From the NCBI GenBank assembly GCA_009836625.1, contig VXVC01000004.1:1263037-1327036 (forward strand): DNA of 64,000 nt. Reading direction: 5' to 3'. Position 1 is the stretch's first letter. Each line of letters starts with the position of its first letter. Made by a program: the position numbers and the translations under genes. The notes under the pieces are model-generated. The model saw only the letters and a program-made list of their open reading frames with translations, was not told the origin of the DNA and did not search any database. The DNA comes from Holophagales bacterium. Its GTDB lineage: Bacteria > Acidobacteriota > Thermoanaerobaculia > Multivoradales > Multivoraceae. Below, in pieces: positions 53,606 to 63,007 of the stretch.

Positions 53606-54033
53606 AGAACCCACCCGAAGGCTGGCCGAGAATCTCGTCCTCCCTCTTCTACGAGGACGCGGCGGCCGCGATCGACTGGTTGACCCAGGCGTTCGGATTC
53701 GCGGTGCAGGAGAGGGTCGAGGACAACCAGGGGAGGGTCGTCCATTCGCAGCTCGTCCTGGACGGCGGTCTCATCATGGTCGGGCAGACCGGTCTGCGGC
53801 CGGACCGGGAGTACCAGCAATCTCCGCGGACGATCGGCGGCGCCAACACGCAGTCCCTGGCCGTGTACGTCGACGACGCCGACGCGCACTGCGAGCGGGC
53901 GCGGGCGGCGGGCGCCGAGATCACGATGGAGCCGGCGACCCAGGACTACGGCGAGGGCTACTGGGTCGACCGGAGCTACGGAGCCCTGGACCTGGAGGGA
54001 CACCACTGGTGGTTCCTCCAGCGGCTGAGTTGA
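53602..54033 (+). CDS. VOC (glyoxalase/PhnB-like) family protein
   Basis: A 143-residue single-domain VOC protein: SSLFYEDAAAAIDWLTQAFG, VHSQLVLDGGLIMVGQ, SLAVYVDDADAHCERARAAG and DLEGHHWWFLQ with the metal-ligand-type Glu. It overlaps the ABC ATPase stop, so the ABC pair and VOC protein form one operon, as in some antibiotic-resistance loci; substrate is unknown. About 90 bases separate it from imuA. Confidence 0.85.
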   Translation: MKNPPEGWPRISSSLFYEDAAAAIDWLTQAFGFAVQERVEDNQGRVVHSQLVLDGGLIMVGQTGLRPDREYQQSPRTIGGANTQSLAVYVDDADAHCERARAAGAEITMEPATQDYGEGYWVDRSYGALDLEGHHWWFLQRLS

Positions 54034-54059
54034 ACACACTCCGGGCTTCCCGTTTCCGC

Positions 54060-54074
54060 CTTAGTTACGCTAAG
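54060..54074. promoter_or_regulatory. inverted repeat CTTAG-n5-CTAAG upstream of imuA, possible LexA-type operator
   Basis: CTTAG-TTACG-CTAAG, perfect 5-base arms, 50-64 bases before the imuA start. Mutasome genes are usually SOS-controlled, and TTAG-type LexA boxes are known in Xanthomonadaceae. The assignment is inference. Confidence 0.4.
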
Positions 54075-54123
54075 ATGCTCTCTTCCCACTTCCACGTCTC
54101 TTCTCGTTCCGTTTCACGGCGCC

Positions 54124-54957
54124 GTGACTTCCCTGCCCGCAGCCCTCACCGACTCGCAGTGGTCGCGGTCCTTGGTGCGTCAGATCCGGCGCGGACGGGA
54201 TCTGGTGAGCGACGACGACCCGGCCGGAATCCATGAAGTAGAAGTCGACGTCTTCGCCACGCGGCTTGCGGGCGTCGACCGCCTGCTGGACGGCGGCATC
54301 CGCCGCGGGCAGACGATCGAGCTGGTCGGTCCCCGGAGCAGCGGCCGCTTTTCCCTGGTGCTGGAACTGCTGGCCGGCGCCACCGAGAGCGGTGAATCGG
54401 CGGCGCTGGTCGATCTGGGAGATCACTTCGATCCGCAGGCGGCGGCGCGCGCCGGGGTTGTCCTCGAACGGTTGCTCTGGGCGCGGCCCAGGCGGCTCAA
54501 GCAGGCGCTGGGCAGCGCCGAGGTGCTGATCGGCGGCGGCTTCCCCCTGGTCGTGCTCGACCTCGGTCTGCCTCCGGTCCCCGGCGGCCGCGGCAAGGAA
54601 TCGGCGTGGCTGCGGCTGCGGCGCGCGGCGGACGACCATCAGGCGGCGCTGCTGATCGCGACGCCGTACCGCGCCGGCGGCACGGCGCCGCAGAAGGTTC
54701 TCGATCTCGGATCGCGAACATCGCCGGTCCGCGCCCTCTGGGCGCGGGCCGCACCGAGAAGCCCGCGCCTGCTCGACGGGCTCGCAACCCGGCTCGAACT
54801 CGCCAAGTCGCGTGGCGAACGGCCGGGCGCCGCGGCCGAAGTCGAGCTGCGCGTGCTCACCGGCAGTCTGCGGCACCCCCTGCCAGACGTACCTCTCCAA
54901 CGGACGAAGAACCGCCGCTTCGGCCTGCCCGCCGAGACGCTGAGACATGCCGGGTAA
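54124..54957 (+). CDS. imuA: ImuA, RecA-like accessory protein of the mutasome
   Basis: A 277-residue RecA-fold protein from GTG 54124: TRLAGVDRLLDGGIRRGQTI, P-loop-like GPRSSGRFSLVLELLAG, FPLVVLDLGLPPVPGG and a C-terminal tail. ImuA binds RecA and ImuB and supports damage-induced mutagenesis with DnaE2. It overlaps imuB by 11 bases. Confidence 0.88.
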   Translation: MTSLPAALTDSQWSRSLVRQIRRGRDLVSDDDPAGIHEVEVDVFATRLAGVDRLLDGGIRRGQTIELVGPRSSGRFSLVLELLAGATESGESAALVDLGDHFDPQAAARAGVVLERLLWARPRRLKQALGSAEVLIGGGFPLVVLDLGLPPVPGGRGKESAWLRLRRAADDHQAALLIATPYRAGGTAPQKVLDLGSRTSPVRALWARAAPRSPRLLDGLATRLELAKSRGERPGAAAEVELRVLTGSLRHPLPDVPLQRTKNRRFGLPAETLRHAG

Positions 54958-56533
54958 GCGAAAGGCCCGCATCGCGTGTCTGAGGGCCGCGTTGTTTCCT
55001 CTCGCCGCCTACCTGCGAGGAGCGCCGGAACTCGCCCGCGAGGCGGTCGTGGTCCACGAAGGTCCGTCGGCGCGGATCGTCGCCGCCTCCCGGCTGGCGC
55101 GGCGAGCCGGCGTGCGGCCGGGGCTGACCGTGGCCCAGGCCCGCAACATCGAGTCCGGTCTGGTCTCTCGCACCCGCGATCCCGAGCGCGAGCACACCGC
55201 GCAGGAGGTGCTGCTCGAGATCGCCGACGCCTTCTCGCCCCGGGTCGAGGACGGCGGCGAGGGCATGGTCTACCTCGACCTGGCCGGCATCAGTCCGGCA
55301 TCCGCCGGGAACGGCGAGCACAGCCTCGGCCAGTCGATCATGCAGGACATGGACGCCGCCGGCCTCCCCGGCCGGGTCGGCATCGCCGGCAGCAAGCTCG
55401 CGGCGCGGGCCGCGGCCGCCCTGCCGCGGTCGCCGAACGTCGTGGCGCCGCGCGGCGAGGCCCGGTTCCTGGCGCCGTTGCCGCTCAAGTCCCTGTTCGA
55501 GGACGGTAGCCGCGACCCCGACTCGGCGCAGGACGGCGACGACTTTGGAGTTCTCCACACGCTGAAGCTCTGGGGACTGCGCACGGTCGGCGACCTGGCC
55601 GGTCTGCCGGCAGCCGAGGTCCACAGCCGCCTCGGCGAGCGCGGCACGGCGCTCCATTCCGCCGCCCGGGGCTTCGACCCGGAGCCGCTCACTCCGCGGC
55701 CGCCGCCGCCCACTTTCCGTGAGTCGCAGACCTTCGAGTGGCCGATCGACAACCTGGAGCCGTTCCTGTTCGTCGCCCGCGGCGCCGTCTCCCGGCTGGC
55801 GGACCGGCTCGACGCCCGGGGCATGGGCTGCAAGCGGCTCGAGCTGTCGCTCAAGGTCGAGCCCGAGGGCCTCCACGAACTGGCCATCGAACTGCCGGCG
55901 CCCACCCGCGAGGCGCGGACGCTGCTGTCACTGATCCGTCTCCACCTGGAGGACGAGCCGCCCCGGGCGCCGATCACGTCGATGCAACTGCTCGCCCATC
56001 CCGACGTTCCGCGCCAGGCGCAGCTCAGCCTGCTCGGACCGGCCGCCCTGTCGCCCGACCGCCTGGCCGCCGTCACCGCGCGGCTGCTCGCCCTGCTCGG
56101 CCCGAACCGCGTCGGCTCGCCGCGCACCCGGAACGGCCACCTGCCGGAGCGTTTCCACCTGGCCGACTACGACCCGCCACCGCCGCCCCGGATAAGGCTC
56201 GAACCGAGGCCGGGTCGCGGCATGCTGGCGGTTCGCACCCTGCGGCCGCCGGTCGAGGTCGAAGTGCTGACCACGGAGAGCGAAGAGACGGACCGCGTCG
56301 CGCCCTGCCCCACACCGCGGCAGATCAATCCCCTGCCGACGGACGAACGCCACGTCCGCATCGAGGGCGCCGTCCGCACCGCCGCCGGCCCCTGGGAGAT
56401 CGAGGAAGGCTGGTGGCGGGAAGCCCCGGCAATGCGGGACTACTGGGACGTCGAGCTGCGGAGTGGCGCCGTGTGCCGGATCTATCGGGACCGGACGTCG
56501 GAACGGTGGTTCGCGGATGGGGTGTACGACTGA
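54947..56533 (+). CDS. imuB: ImuB, catalytically dead Y-family polymerase-like protein
   Basis: A 528-residue Y-family-like protein with palm/fingers (LAREAVVVHEGPSARIVAAS, ARRAGVRPGLTVAQARNI), little-finger region (FEWPIDNLEPFLFVARGA), and a long C-terminal tail for protein contacts. The catalytic acidic residues are missing: the N-terminal motif is ACLRAALFPLAAYLR instead of D-x-D-x-F, and GMVYLDLAGI replaces the S-x-D-E motif. This is as expected for ImuB, which scaffolds DnaE2 and the clamp. Overlaps imuA. Confidence 0.9.
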   Translation: MPGKRKARIACLRAALFPLAAYLRGAPELAREAVVVHEGPSARIVAASRLARRAGVRPGLTVAQARNIESGLVSRTRDPEREHTAQEVLLEIADAFSPRVEDGGEGMVYLDLAGISPASAGNGEHSLGQSIMQDMDAAGLPGRVGIAGSKLAARAAAALPRSPNVVAPRGEARFLAPLPLKSLFEDGSRDPDSAQDGDDFGVLHTLKLWGLRTVGDLAGLPAAEVHSRLGERGTALHSAARGFDPEPLTPRPPPPTFRESQTFEWPIDNLEPFLFVARGAVSRLADRLDARGMGCKRLELSLKVEPEGLHELAIELPAPTREARTLLSLIRLHLEDEPPRAPITSMQLLAHPDVPRQAQLSLLGPAALSPDRLAAVTARLLALLGPNRVGSPRTRNGHLPERFHLADYDPPPPPRIRLEPRPGRGMLAVRTLRPPVEVEVLTTESEETDRVAPCPTPRQINPLPTDERHVRIEGAVRTAAGPWEIEEGWWREAPAMRDYWDVELRSGAVCRIYRDRTSERWFADGVYD

Positions 56534-56549
56534 GGGAACTCAAGACGAC

Positions 56550-56589
56550 TTATAGCTTTCTGCCCGACTTTTATCGATTCCCGCTATAA
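56550..56589. terminator. possible bidirectional terminator (imperfect inverted repeat)
   Basis: TTATAGC (56550-56556) and GCTATAA (56583-56589) are perfect inverse arms around an A/T-rich 26-base loop, between the convergent imuB and ferredoxin genes. The right arm overlaps the ferredoxin stop. Loop length is large for a simple hairpin, so this is tentative. Confidence 0.35.
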
Positions 56590-56961
56590 ATCAGTTCCAC
56601 CAACACCCGCAATCACCTGGTCCGACACCACCCGGCCGCCGATCAGGTGGTCCTGGATCACCCGTTCCAGGACCTCGGGCGTGCAGCCCCAGTACCAGAC
56701 GCCTTCGGGATAGACGACCGCGATCGGGCCGGCGTCGCAGATGCGAAGACAGTTCGCCTTCGTTCGCATCACCGCGCCCGACTCGGTGAGGCCCAGTTCG
56801 AGCAGCCGGCGCTTGAGGTAGTCCCAGGACTCGAGCGACAGCTCCCGGTCGCAGCACTTCGGCTTCGTCTGGTCGCAGCACAGAAAGACGTGCCGCTGCA
56901 TGTTGGCGATGCCGATGGCCTCCGCCTTGCGCCGGGCGCGGTCTAGAGCTTCGCGGTCCAT
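56584..56961 (-). CDS. thioredoxin-like [2Fe-2S] ferredoxin
   Basis: A 125-residue protein. ATG 56961 is chosen for the family-like N-terminal helix. Cluster cysteines are in [15 protein letters not shown] (first pair region) and [14 protein letters not shown] (second pair), with [20 protein letters not shown] after them, as in the Clostridium/Aquifex 2Fe-2S ferredoxin family. Electron carrier; partner unknown. Divergent from the next VOC gene. Confidence 0.9.
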   Translation of the reverse strand: MDREALDRARRKAEAIGIANMQRHVFLCCDQTKPKCCDRELSLESWDYLKRRLLELGLTESGAVMRTKANCLRICDAGPIAVVYPEGVWYWGCTPEVLERVIQDHLIGGRVVSDQVIAGVGGTDL

Positions 56962-57004
56962 GGCGGCTGATGATTCCACGACCTCGCTAGATAGGCTGTG
57001 CTGG

Positions 57005-57379
57005 ATGAAGCTCTACGAAGCCGCCTACCCGTTTCAGGACGACGTGATGGCCCTGCCGGTCGAGGACCTCGACGCCACGGCGCAATGGTACGCGGACGCC
57101 TTCGGGCTCCAGGAAGTCGAGCGCCGCGAAGAGCCCGTGCCCACGGTGATCCTGGAGCGCGACGGCGTCCGCATCGGCTTCGCGATCAACGGCGGCGACG
57201 CCAGCATGGACGGCGCCGCGATCCTGGTCACCGACATCAAACGGGCGCGAGCCGAACTGAAGAGCAACGGCGTCAAGGCCAGGAACTGGCGCATCGACAA
57301 GCGCGACGGCAAGAAGTTCCGGGTCTTCTTCGTCGTGGCGCCGGACGGGCTCTGCTACTACTTCCATCAGCAGGTCTGA
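57005..57379 (+). CDS. VOC (glyoxalase-fold) family protein
   Basis: A 124-residue single-domain VOC protein: [56 protein letters not shown] and [12 protein letters not shown]. Small VOC proteins act in glyoxal, bleomycin or other small-molecule chemistry; no specific substrate can be assigned. Confidence 0.85.
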   Translation: MKLYEAAYPFQDDVMALPVEDLDATAQWYADAFGLQEVERREEPVPTVILERDGVRIGFAINGGDASMDGAAILVTDIKRARAELKSNGVKARNWRIDKRDGKKFRVFFVVAPDGLCYYFHQQV

Positions 57380-57397
57380 ACGGCAGCTAGCTGGAGC

Positions 57398-59104
57398 ATG
57401 ACTCGTTCCCGCAAGGGGCCCGCGGCCCTGGTCGCGCTCTCGCTGATCGCGCCACTGCCCGCCGCCGCCCAGGACTTCACCGAACTTCTCGAGATCCGCC
57501 GCGTCAAGGAAACTCTGGACCTGAACCAGGTGCCGGAGCCGGATCTGTCCCAGGTGCCCGCGGTCGACGCGCAGCGGCTTCGCGACTATCGGACGCTCAC
57601 GGCCGGCGCCCTCCAGCATGCCGCCGAGCCGATGCAGGCGCAGCTGGCGGCGAACACCTTCGGCGATCTCTGCGCGCGCTACCTGCACTACGAGCTGCAC
57701 GACGCGGCAGCGGTCTGCCTGGACCAGCTCAGGGAGCTGGCGCCCGCGGATTTCCAGTGGGCCTACTTCAAACTGCTGTTGCAAATCGCTTCCGGAGACC
57801 TCGAAGGGGCGGTAGCAGCCGCTGAGGAGGCGCTGGCCATCCGGCCGGACGATCCGTCGACGCTCATCCGCCTCGCCGAACTCCAGGTGGCCGCCGGCGA
57901 CATCGACGGTGCCGAGGCCGCCTACGAGGCGGCGATCGAGGCCTACCCGGAAAGCGCCACGGCCCGTATCGGACTCGGCTACATCGCCCTGGAGCGGGAC
58001 GACCCGGCGAAGGCGCTCCAGATCTTCCAGGAGGTCGCCGCGTCCCAGCCCGAGGGAAGCGAAGCGAATCACCACGTCGGCCTCGCCTACCGCGCCCTGG
58101 GCGACGCGGACCGGGCCGCCGAGGCGTGGCGGCTGAACCAGGACGTCCTGATCCCGATGTACGACCCGCTGCTCGAACGGCTGCGGCCGCTCGAGGAGGA
58201 CGTCACGCTGCCGCTCGACCGAGCCGTCGCCGCCGCCGCGGAAGGCGACTACGACCGCGCGATCCGGCTGTACGAGGAGATTCTGGAAGCGAACGAGACG
58301 GACGAGGAGGTTCACTTCCGCCTCGCCGGTTCGCTGCTCGTGGTCGGCGACGACGAGCGCGCGGAAAGGCACCTGCGCCGGACGATCGCGCTCAACCCGG
58401 AACACGGGCCGGCCCACTTCGCGCTCGCGATGTTCCTGAACCGCGCTGGCCGTCGAACAGAGAGCGCCGCCCACCTGGAGCGGGCGGCCGACCTCATGCC
58501 GGAGAACCTGCCCTGGCGCCTCGAGCGGGCGCAGATGCGGGCCGGCACAGGGGATGCGGCCGGCGCCATCTCCGAACTCGAGCGGATCGTCGCCGCGGAC
58601 CCCGCGATGATCGAGGCGCGCCGAACCCTCGCCGCCCTGCTCATCGGCTCAGGACGGGCGGAAGCGGCCGTGGACCAGCTTCAGGCCCTCGTCTCACTGA
58701 CGCCGGATGACCTTCAGGCGCGCTTCAATCTCGGCCTCATGCAGTTCGAGACCGGCCGCTACGCCGAGGCGCGTCGGACCCTGGACGAAGCTCTGGAGCG
58801 CTTCCCTGCCGACATCGCGACGCGCCACCTTCTGGCGCGGCTTCTGGCGACCAGCCCCGATGACGCGGTCCGGGACGGCGCGCGGGCCGTGGACCTTGCT
58901 CAGAGCGTCGTCGACGAGCAGCCGGCGCTCGACCATCTGGAAACGCTGGCGATGGCTCTGGCCGAAGCCGGTCGGTTCGACGACGCGGTCACCTGGCAGC
59001 AGCGAGCGCTGGAAGCGGAGCGTCAGGCTGCCGGCGGTAATTCGCCGCAGCGGCTCGACCGCCTCGCGCTCTACCAGGCCCGCCAGCCGCTGCGGGCGCC
59101 CTGA
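57398..59104 (+). CDS. secreted TPR repeat protein
   Basis: A 568-residue protein with signal peptide (ALVALSLIAPLPAAAQ) and at least eight TPR units, for example STLIRLAELQVAAGDIDGAE, EANHHVGLAYRALGDADRAA, EVHFRLAGSLLVVGDDERAE and DLQARFNLGLMQFETGRYAE. TPR proteins form superhelical scaffolds for protein contact; in Acidobacteriota they are often paired with ASPIC/FG-GAP or sulfatase proteins. No catalytic domain seen. A similar TPR protein lies at 63008-64000. Confidence 0.88.
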   Translation: MTRSRKGPAALVALSLIAPLPAAAQDFTELLEIRRVKETLDLNQVPEPDLSQVPAVDAQRLRDYRTLTAGALQHAAEPMQAQLAANTFGDLCARYLHYELHDAAAVCLDQLRELAPADFQWAYFKLLLQIASGDLEGAVAAAEEALAIRPDDPSTLIRLAELQVAAGDIDGAEAAYEAAIEAYPESATARIGLGYIALERDDPAKALQIFQEVAASQPEGSEANHHVGLAYRALGDADRAAEAWRLNQDVLIPMYDPLLERLRPLEEDVTLPLDRAVAAAAEGDYDRAIRLYEEILEANETDEEVHFRLAGSLLVVGDDERAERHLRRTIALNPEHGPAHFALAMFLNRAGRRTESAAHLERAADLMPENLPWRLERAQMRAGTGDAAGAISELERIVAADPAMIEARRTLAALLIGSGRAEAAVDQLQALVSLTPDDLQARFNLGLMQFETGRYAEARRTLDEALERFPADIATRHLLARLLATSPDDAVRDGARAVDLAQSVVDEQPALDHLETLAMALAEAGRFDDAVTWQQRALEAERQAAGGNSPQRLDRLALYQARQPLRAP

Positions 59105-59114
59105 CGGCTCGGGT

Positions 59115-59435
59115 TCAGGCGCCGGGCGCGCGGTAGGGCACGCTCTTCGCGACCGCGCCGTCGATCTCCTCCGGAGTCATCAGGACGCGCATCGTCACCT
59201 TGATGCCGCCGCCGGCGTTCAGGGTCATTGAGACCGCGACCGCAGTCTCGTTGTCCGGAAGGTCGACGATCATCAGCAGGTCGGCGCCACCGAACGCGTA
59301 GTAGATGGCCTCAACCGTGCCGCCTGCGCCCTCGACGGTTTCACTGAGCGCCTTCCGCCGACCGCTGCCGCCTTCCTGGATCAGGCCCTGGACGCCGGTG
59401 TGAGTGTAGTTCGCTTCGATCAGGTACTTCGCCAC
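59115..59435 (-). CDS. GYD domain protein
   Basis: A 106-residue protein from GTG 59435, which has AGGAGA about eight bases upstream; an in-frame ATG at 59468 lacks such a site. Pattern: YLIEANYTHTGVQGLIQEGG, SETVEGAGGTVEAIYYAFGG, ADLLMIVDLPDNETAVAV and GGIKVTMRVLMTPEEID. This is the GYD family, a ferredoxin-like-fold domain of unknown function. Confidence 0.85.
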   Translation of the reverse strand: MAKYLIEANYTHTGVQGLIQEGGSGRRKALSETVEGAGGTVEAIYYAFGGADLLMIVDLPDNETAVAVSMTLNAGGGIKVTMRVLMTPEEIDGAVAKSVPYRAPGA

Positions 59436-59539
59436 TTTCACATCTCCTGTTACCGGGTTCACTTTCATGTTGCCACAGCGCGGGCAGATGTGCCTCCACT
59501 ATCTTGCTTTCCGTTACCGCCCAGTTTACGCTTCGCGGG

Positions 59540-62500
59540 ATGGCCCGGGACAGTTCCCCCAAACCCAAGGTCCCCAAACCCAAGGTCAAGGTGCCGGCCC
59601 GCAACATGGGGCTTTCCGGTTCCGTGCGCAAGGGCAGCGGCTACGGTGACCGCGGCGGCAACGACCTGCTCGACGCCCGGGGTGAACCCAACCCCGGCTA
59701 CGCCGCGCCGGGCGCGGTCAAGGAGCAACTGCGACGGCGACGGTTTCAGACTCCGCCGAAACGCCGGCTTCGGCCCCCGCCCTACGCCGAACTCCACGCC
59801 GCGTCGTCGTTCTCCTTCCTGCGCGCCTCGTCCCAGCCCGAGGATCTGGTGGCGCGGGCGGCGGCGCTGGGCCTGCCGGCGGTCGCCCTGGTCGACCGGA
59901 ACGGCGTCTCCGGCGCGCCGCGCTTCTACAAGGCGGCGCGGGAGGCGGGGATCCGGGCGCTGGTCGGCGCCGAGGCGGTCATCGACCGGCCGCAGGCGTC
60001 CGCGGTCTCGCGGCAGCGCGAGGAGCGGCCGACCCTGGACGACGAGGAGACCCGCGTCAACCTGCTCGTGCGGAGCCGGCAGGGCTACCGCAACCTCTGC
60101 CGCCTGTTGACCGCGGGGGCGCTCAGCCATCCCAAGGGCGAGGCCCGAATCGACTGGACGCTGCTGGAGGAACACGCGGAAGGTCTCCACTGCCTGGCCG
60201 GCGCCGAAACCGACCCGGTCGGGCGGGCGCTGGCGCGGGAGGGGCTGGAAGCGGCCGGCCGCAAGCTCGAACGTCTGCACGCCGTCTTCCCCGGCCGCCT
60301 GCACGTGGAACTCTCGCGCCACGGCATCCGTGCCGAAGAGCACCGCAACCAGGCTCTGGTCCGGCTGGCCGAAAGGCTGAAGGTGCCGGTCGTCGCCACC
60401 GGCGGCGTGCGCTACGCCGCGGCCCGCGACAAGCCCCTCTACGATCTGATGACCGCGATCCGGCACCACGTTACGGTCGACGACGCCGGCGCCCGTCTCG
60501 CTCGCGAGCGCCAGCGCCGCCTGAGGGCTCCTACGGAGATGCACCGCCTGTTCGCCGATCTCCCCCGCGCCGTTCACGCCGCGCACGAACTGACCGGGGA
60601 ACTCGACTTCACCCTCGCCGACCTCGGCTACCGCTTCCCGGATTACCCGGTGCCCGAGGGTGAGACGCCGATCTCCTATCTCCGCGAACTGACCTGGCAG
60701 GGGGCGCGGGAGCGCTTCCGGCCGCTGACCGCCAGGGCCGGAGCGCAGCTCGAGAAGGAGCTCGCACTGATCGAGAAGCTCGACCTCGCCGGTTACTTCC
60801 TGATCGTCTGGGACGTTGTCCGCTTCTGCAAGGAGCAGCGGATCCTCGCCCAGGGCCGCGGTTCGGCCGCCAACTCGGCCGTCTGCTACGCGCTCTCCAT
60901 CACCGCCGTCGACCCGGTGAAGATGGACCTGCTGTTCGAGCGCTTCCTGTCCGAGGAGCGCGGCGAGTGGCCGGACATCGACATCGACCTGCCGTCCGGC
61001 GACCAGCGCGAGAAGGTGATCCAGTACGTCTACGGGCGCTACGGCCGGCACGGCGCGGCGATGACCGCGAACGTGATCACCTACCGCGACCGCATGGCCG
61101 CGCGCGAGGCGGCGAAGGCGCTGGGATGCTCCAAGGCCCAGGTCGACCGCCTGGCCAAGGGCCTCGGCCACTGGCACTACGACCTCTCCCGCGGCGACAG
61201 CAAGGAGATGGACGAGGAGCTCACCGAACTCGGGTTCGATCCCCGCGACCGGCGCATCCGGATCTTCGTTCGCCTGTGGCGGCAGCTCCAGAACCATCCC
61301 CGCCACCTGGGCCAGCACTCGGGCGGCATGGTGCTCTGCGCCGGACGGCTCGACGAGATCGTGCCGCTCGAACCGGCGGCGATGGAGAACCGGGTCATCG
61401 TCCAGTGGGACAAGGACGACTGCGCCGACCTGGGGCTGATCAAGGTCGACCTGCTCGGTCTCGGCATGCTGAACGCGCTCGAGGAGGCGGTGCCCCTGAT
61501 CCGCCGCCACGAGGGCAGGGAAGTCGACCTCGCCCACCTGCCGCCCGACGACCCGGCGACCTACGAGATGATCTGCCGTGCCGACACGGTGGGGGTCTTC
61601 CAGATCGAGAGCCGGGCGCAGATGGCGTCCCTGCCGCGCCACAAGCCGTACAAGTTCTACGACCTGGTGATCCAGATCGCGATCATCCGTCCCGGCCCGA
61701 TCGTCGGCGGCATCGCGCATCCCTTCTTCGAGCGCCGGGTCGGCCGCGAGGAGGTCTCCTACCCCCACCCGCTGCTCGAACCGATCCTGCGCCGCACCCT
61801 CGGCGTGCCGATCTTCCAGGAGCAGATTCTCAAGGTCGCCATGGTCGCGGCCGGTTTCTCCGGCGGCGAGGCGGAGGACCTGCGGCGGGCGATGGGCTTC
61901 AAGCGCTCCGTCGAGCGCATGCACGAGATCGAGCAGCGGCTGCGCTCGGGGATGAACGAACGCGGCATCACGGGCGAAGCCCAGGAACAGATCGTCAAGG
62001 CGATCACCTCGTTCGCGCTCTACGGCTTCCCCGAGTCGCACTCCGCCAGCTTCGCCCTGATCGCCTACGCCAGCGCCTACCTCAAGCGCCACCACCCGAC
62101 CGCCTTCTTCCTGTCGCTCCTGAACGCCTGGCCGATGGGCTTCTACCACCCGGCGACCCTGGTCCGCGAGGCGCAGCGCGCGGGGAGCGCAGTGCTGCCG
62201 ATCGACGTGAACGAGTCGGGGGTGAGGTGCCGCTGGCAGGACCGGCCGGCGGATGACGACGAGCCGGAGCGGCCCGGCGAACCGCCCCCGGCGGGCGCGA
62301 TCCGCCTCGGGCTGCGCTACGTCAAGGGCCTGCGGCGCGAAGCGGCGGAACGGATCGAGGCCGAGCAGGCGGCGAGGCGCTTTGCGAGCATCGAGGATCT
62401 CGCCGAGCGCTGCCGCCTGCGCCGGAACGAACTCACAGCGCTGGCGTCGATCGGCGCGTTGCCTGGGAGCGGCCGGCGCGCCGCGCTGTGGCAGGCGGCC

Positions 62501-62983
62501 CAGGTCGAGAAGCCGAAGGGTCCCCTGTTCGCCGATCTCACGACGGCCACTCCTTCGCCACTCGACGAGATGACGCCGATGGAGGAAACCGCCGCCGATT
62601 TCGCCATCGCCTCGATCACCACCGGCCCCCACCCGATGGAGTACTACCGCCGGGCGCTCGACCGCCGCCGCGTCGTGACTGCCGCGGCGCTCCCGGACAA
62701 GCCCGCCGGACGACGCGTACGCACCGCCGGCTCCGTCATCGTCCGCCAGCGTCCCGGCACCGCCCGCGGCCTGCTGTTCCTGACCCTGGAAGACGAGACC
62801 GGCATGAGCCAGGCGGTCGTCATGCCGGACCAGCTCAAGAAGCACCGCCGCACGATCGTCTCCTCCTCCGGGCTGATCGTCGAAGGCGTCCTGCAGAAAA
62901 AGGACGGCTCGCTATCCGTCAAGGCGGACAGGTTCTGGTCCATCGACCGGCTGGAGCGGATTCCGAGCCACGACTTCCGGTAG
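59540..62983 (+). CDS. dnaE2: error-prone DNA polymerase III alpha subunit
   Basis: A 1147-residue C-family polymerase. After a Lys/Pro-rich N-terminus is the PHP domain (YAELHAASSFSFLRASSQPE, ALGLPAVALVDRNGVSGAP), then the palm with catalytic Asp triad part PDIDIDLPSGDQREKVI (Asp479/481), GLIKVDLLGLGMLNALEE, VGVFQIESRAQMAS, GAYTF-free little finger region, and a C-terminal OB domain (RVRTAGSVIVRQRPGTARG, LFLTLEDETGMSQAVVMPD). It is the translesion polymerase of the ImuA-ImuB-DnaE2 mutasome, found here 3 kb from imuAB. Confidence 0.93.
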   Translation: MARDSSPKPKVPKPKVKVPARNMGLSGSVRKGSGYGDRGGNDLLDARGEPNPGYAAPGAVKEQLRRRRFQTPPKRRLRPPPYAELHAASSFSFLRASSQPEDLVARAAALGLPAVALVDRNGVSGAPRFYKAAREAGIRALVGAEAVIDRPQASAVSRQREERPTLDDEETRVNLLVRSRQGYRNLCRLLTAGALSHPKGEARIDWTLLEEHAEGLHCLAGAETDPVGRALAREGLEAAGRKLERLHAVFPGRLHVELSRHGIRAEEHRNQALVRLAERLKVPVVATGGVRYAAARDKPLYDLMTAIRHHVTVDDAGARLARERQRRLRAPTEMHRLFADLPRAVHAAHELTGELDFTLADLGYRFPDYPVPEGETPISYLRELTWQGARERFRPLTARAGAQLEKELALIEKLDLAGYFLIVWDVVRFCKEQRILAQGRGSAANSAVCYALSITAVDPVKMDLLFERFLSEERGEWPDIDIDLPSGDQREKVIQYVYGRYGRHGAAMTANVITYRDRMAAREAAKALGCSKAQVDRLAKGLGHWHYDLSRGDSKEMDEELTELGFDPRDRRIRIFVRLWRQLQNHPRHLGQHSGGMVLCAGRLDEIVPLEPAAMENRVIVQWDKDDCADLGLIKVDLLGLGMLNALEEAVPLIRRHEGREVDLAHLPPDDPATYEMICRADTVGVFQIESRAQMASLPRHKPYKFYDLVIQIAIIRPGPIVGGIAHPFFERRVGREEVSYPHPLLEPILRRTLGVPIFQEQILKVAMVAAGFSGGEAEDLRRAMGFKRSVERMHEIEQRLRSGMNERGITGEAQEQIVKAITSFALYGFPESHSASFALIAYASAYLKRHHPTAFFLSLLNAWPMGFYHPATLVREAQRAGSAVLPIDVNESGVRCRWQDRPADDDEPERPGEPPPAGAIRLGLRYVKGLRREAAERIEAEQAARRFASIEDLAERCRLRRNELTALASIGALPGSGRRAALWQAAQVEKPKGPLFADLTTATPSPLDEMTPMEETAADFAIASITTGPHPMEYYRRALDRRRVVTAAALPDKPAGRRVRTAGSVIVRQRPGTARGLLFLTLEDETGMSQAVVMPDQLKKHRRTIVSSSGLIVEGVLQKKDGSLSVKADRFWSIDRLERIPSHDFR

Positions 62984-63007
62984 AAACCACTGGGTGCGCC
63001 GGCGGCT

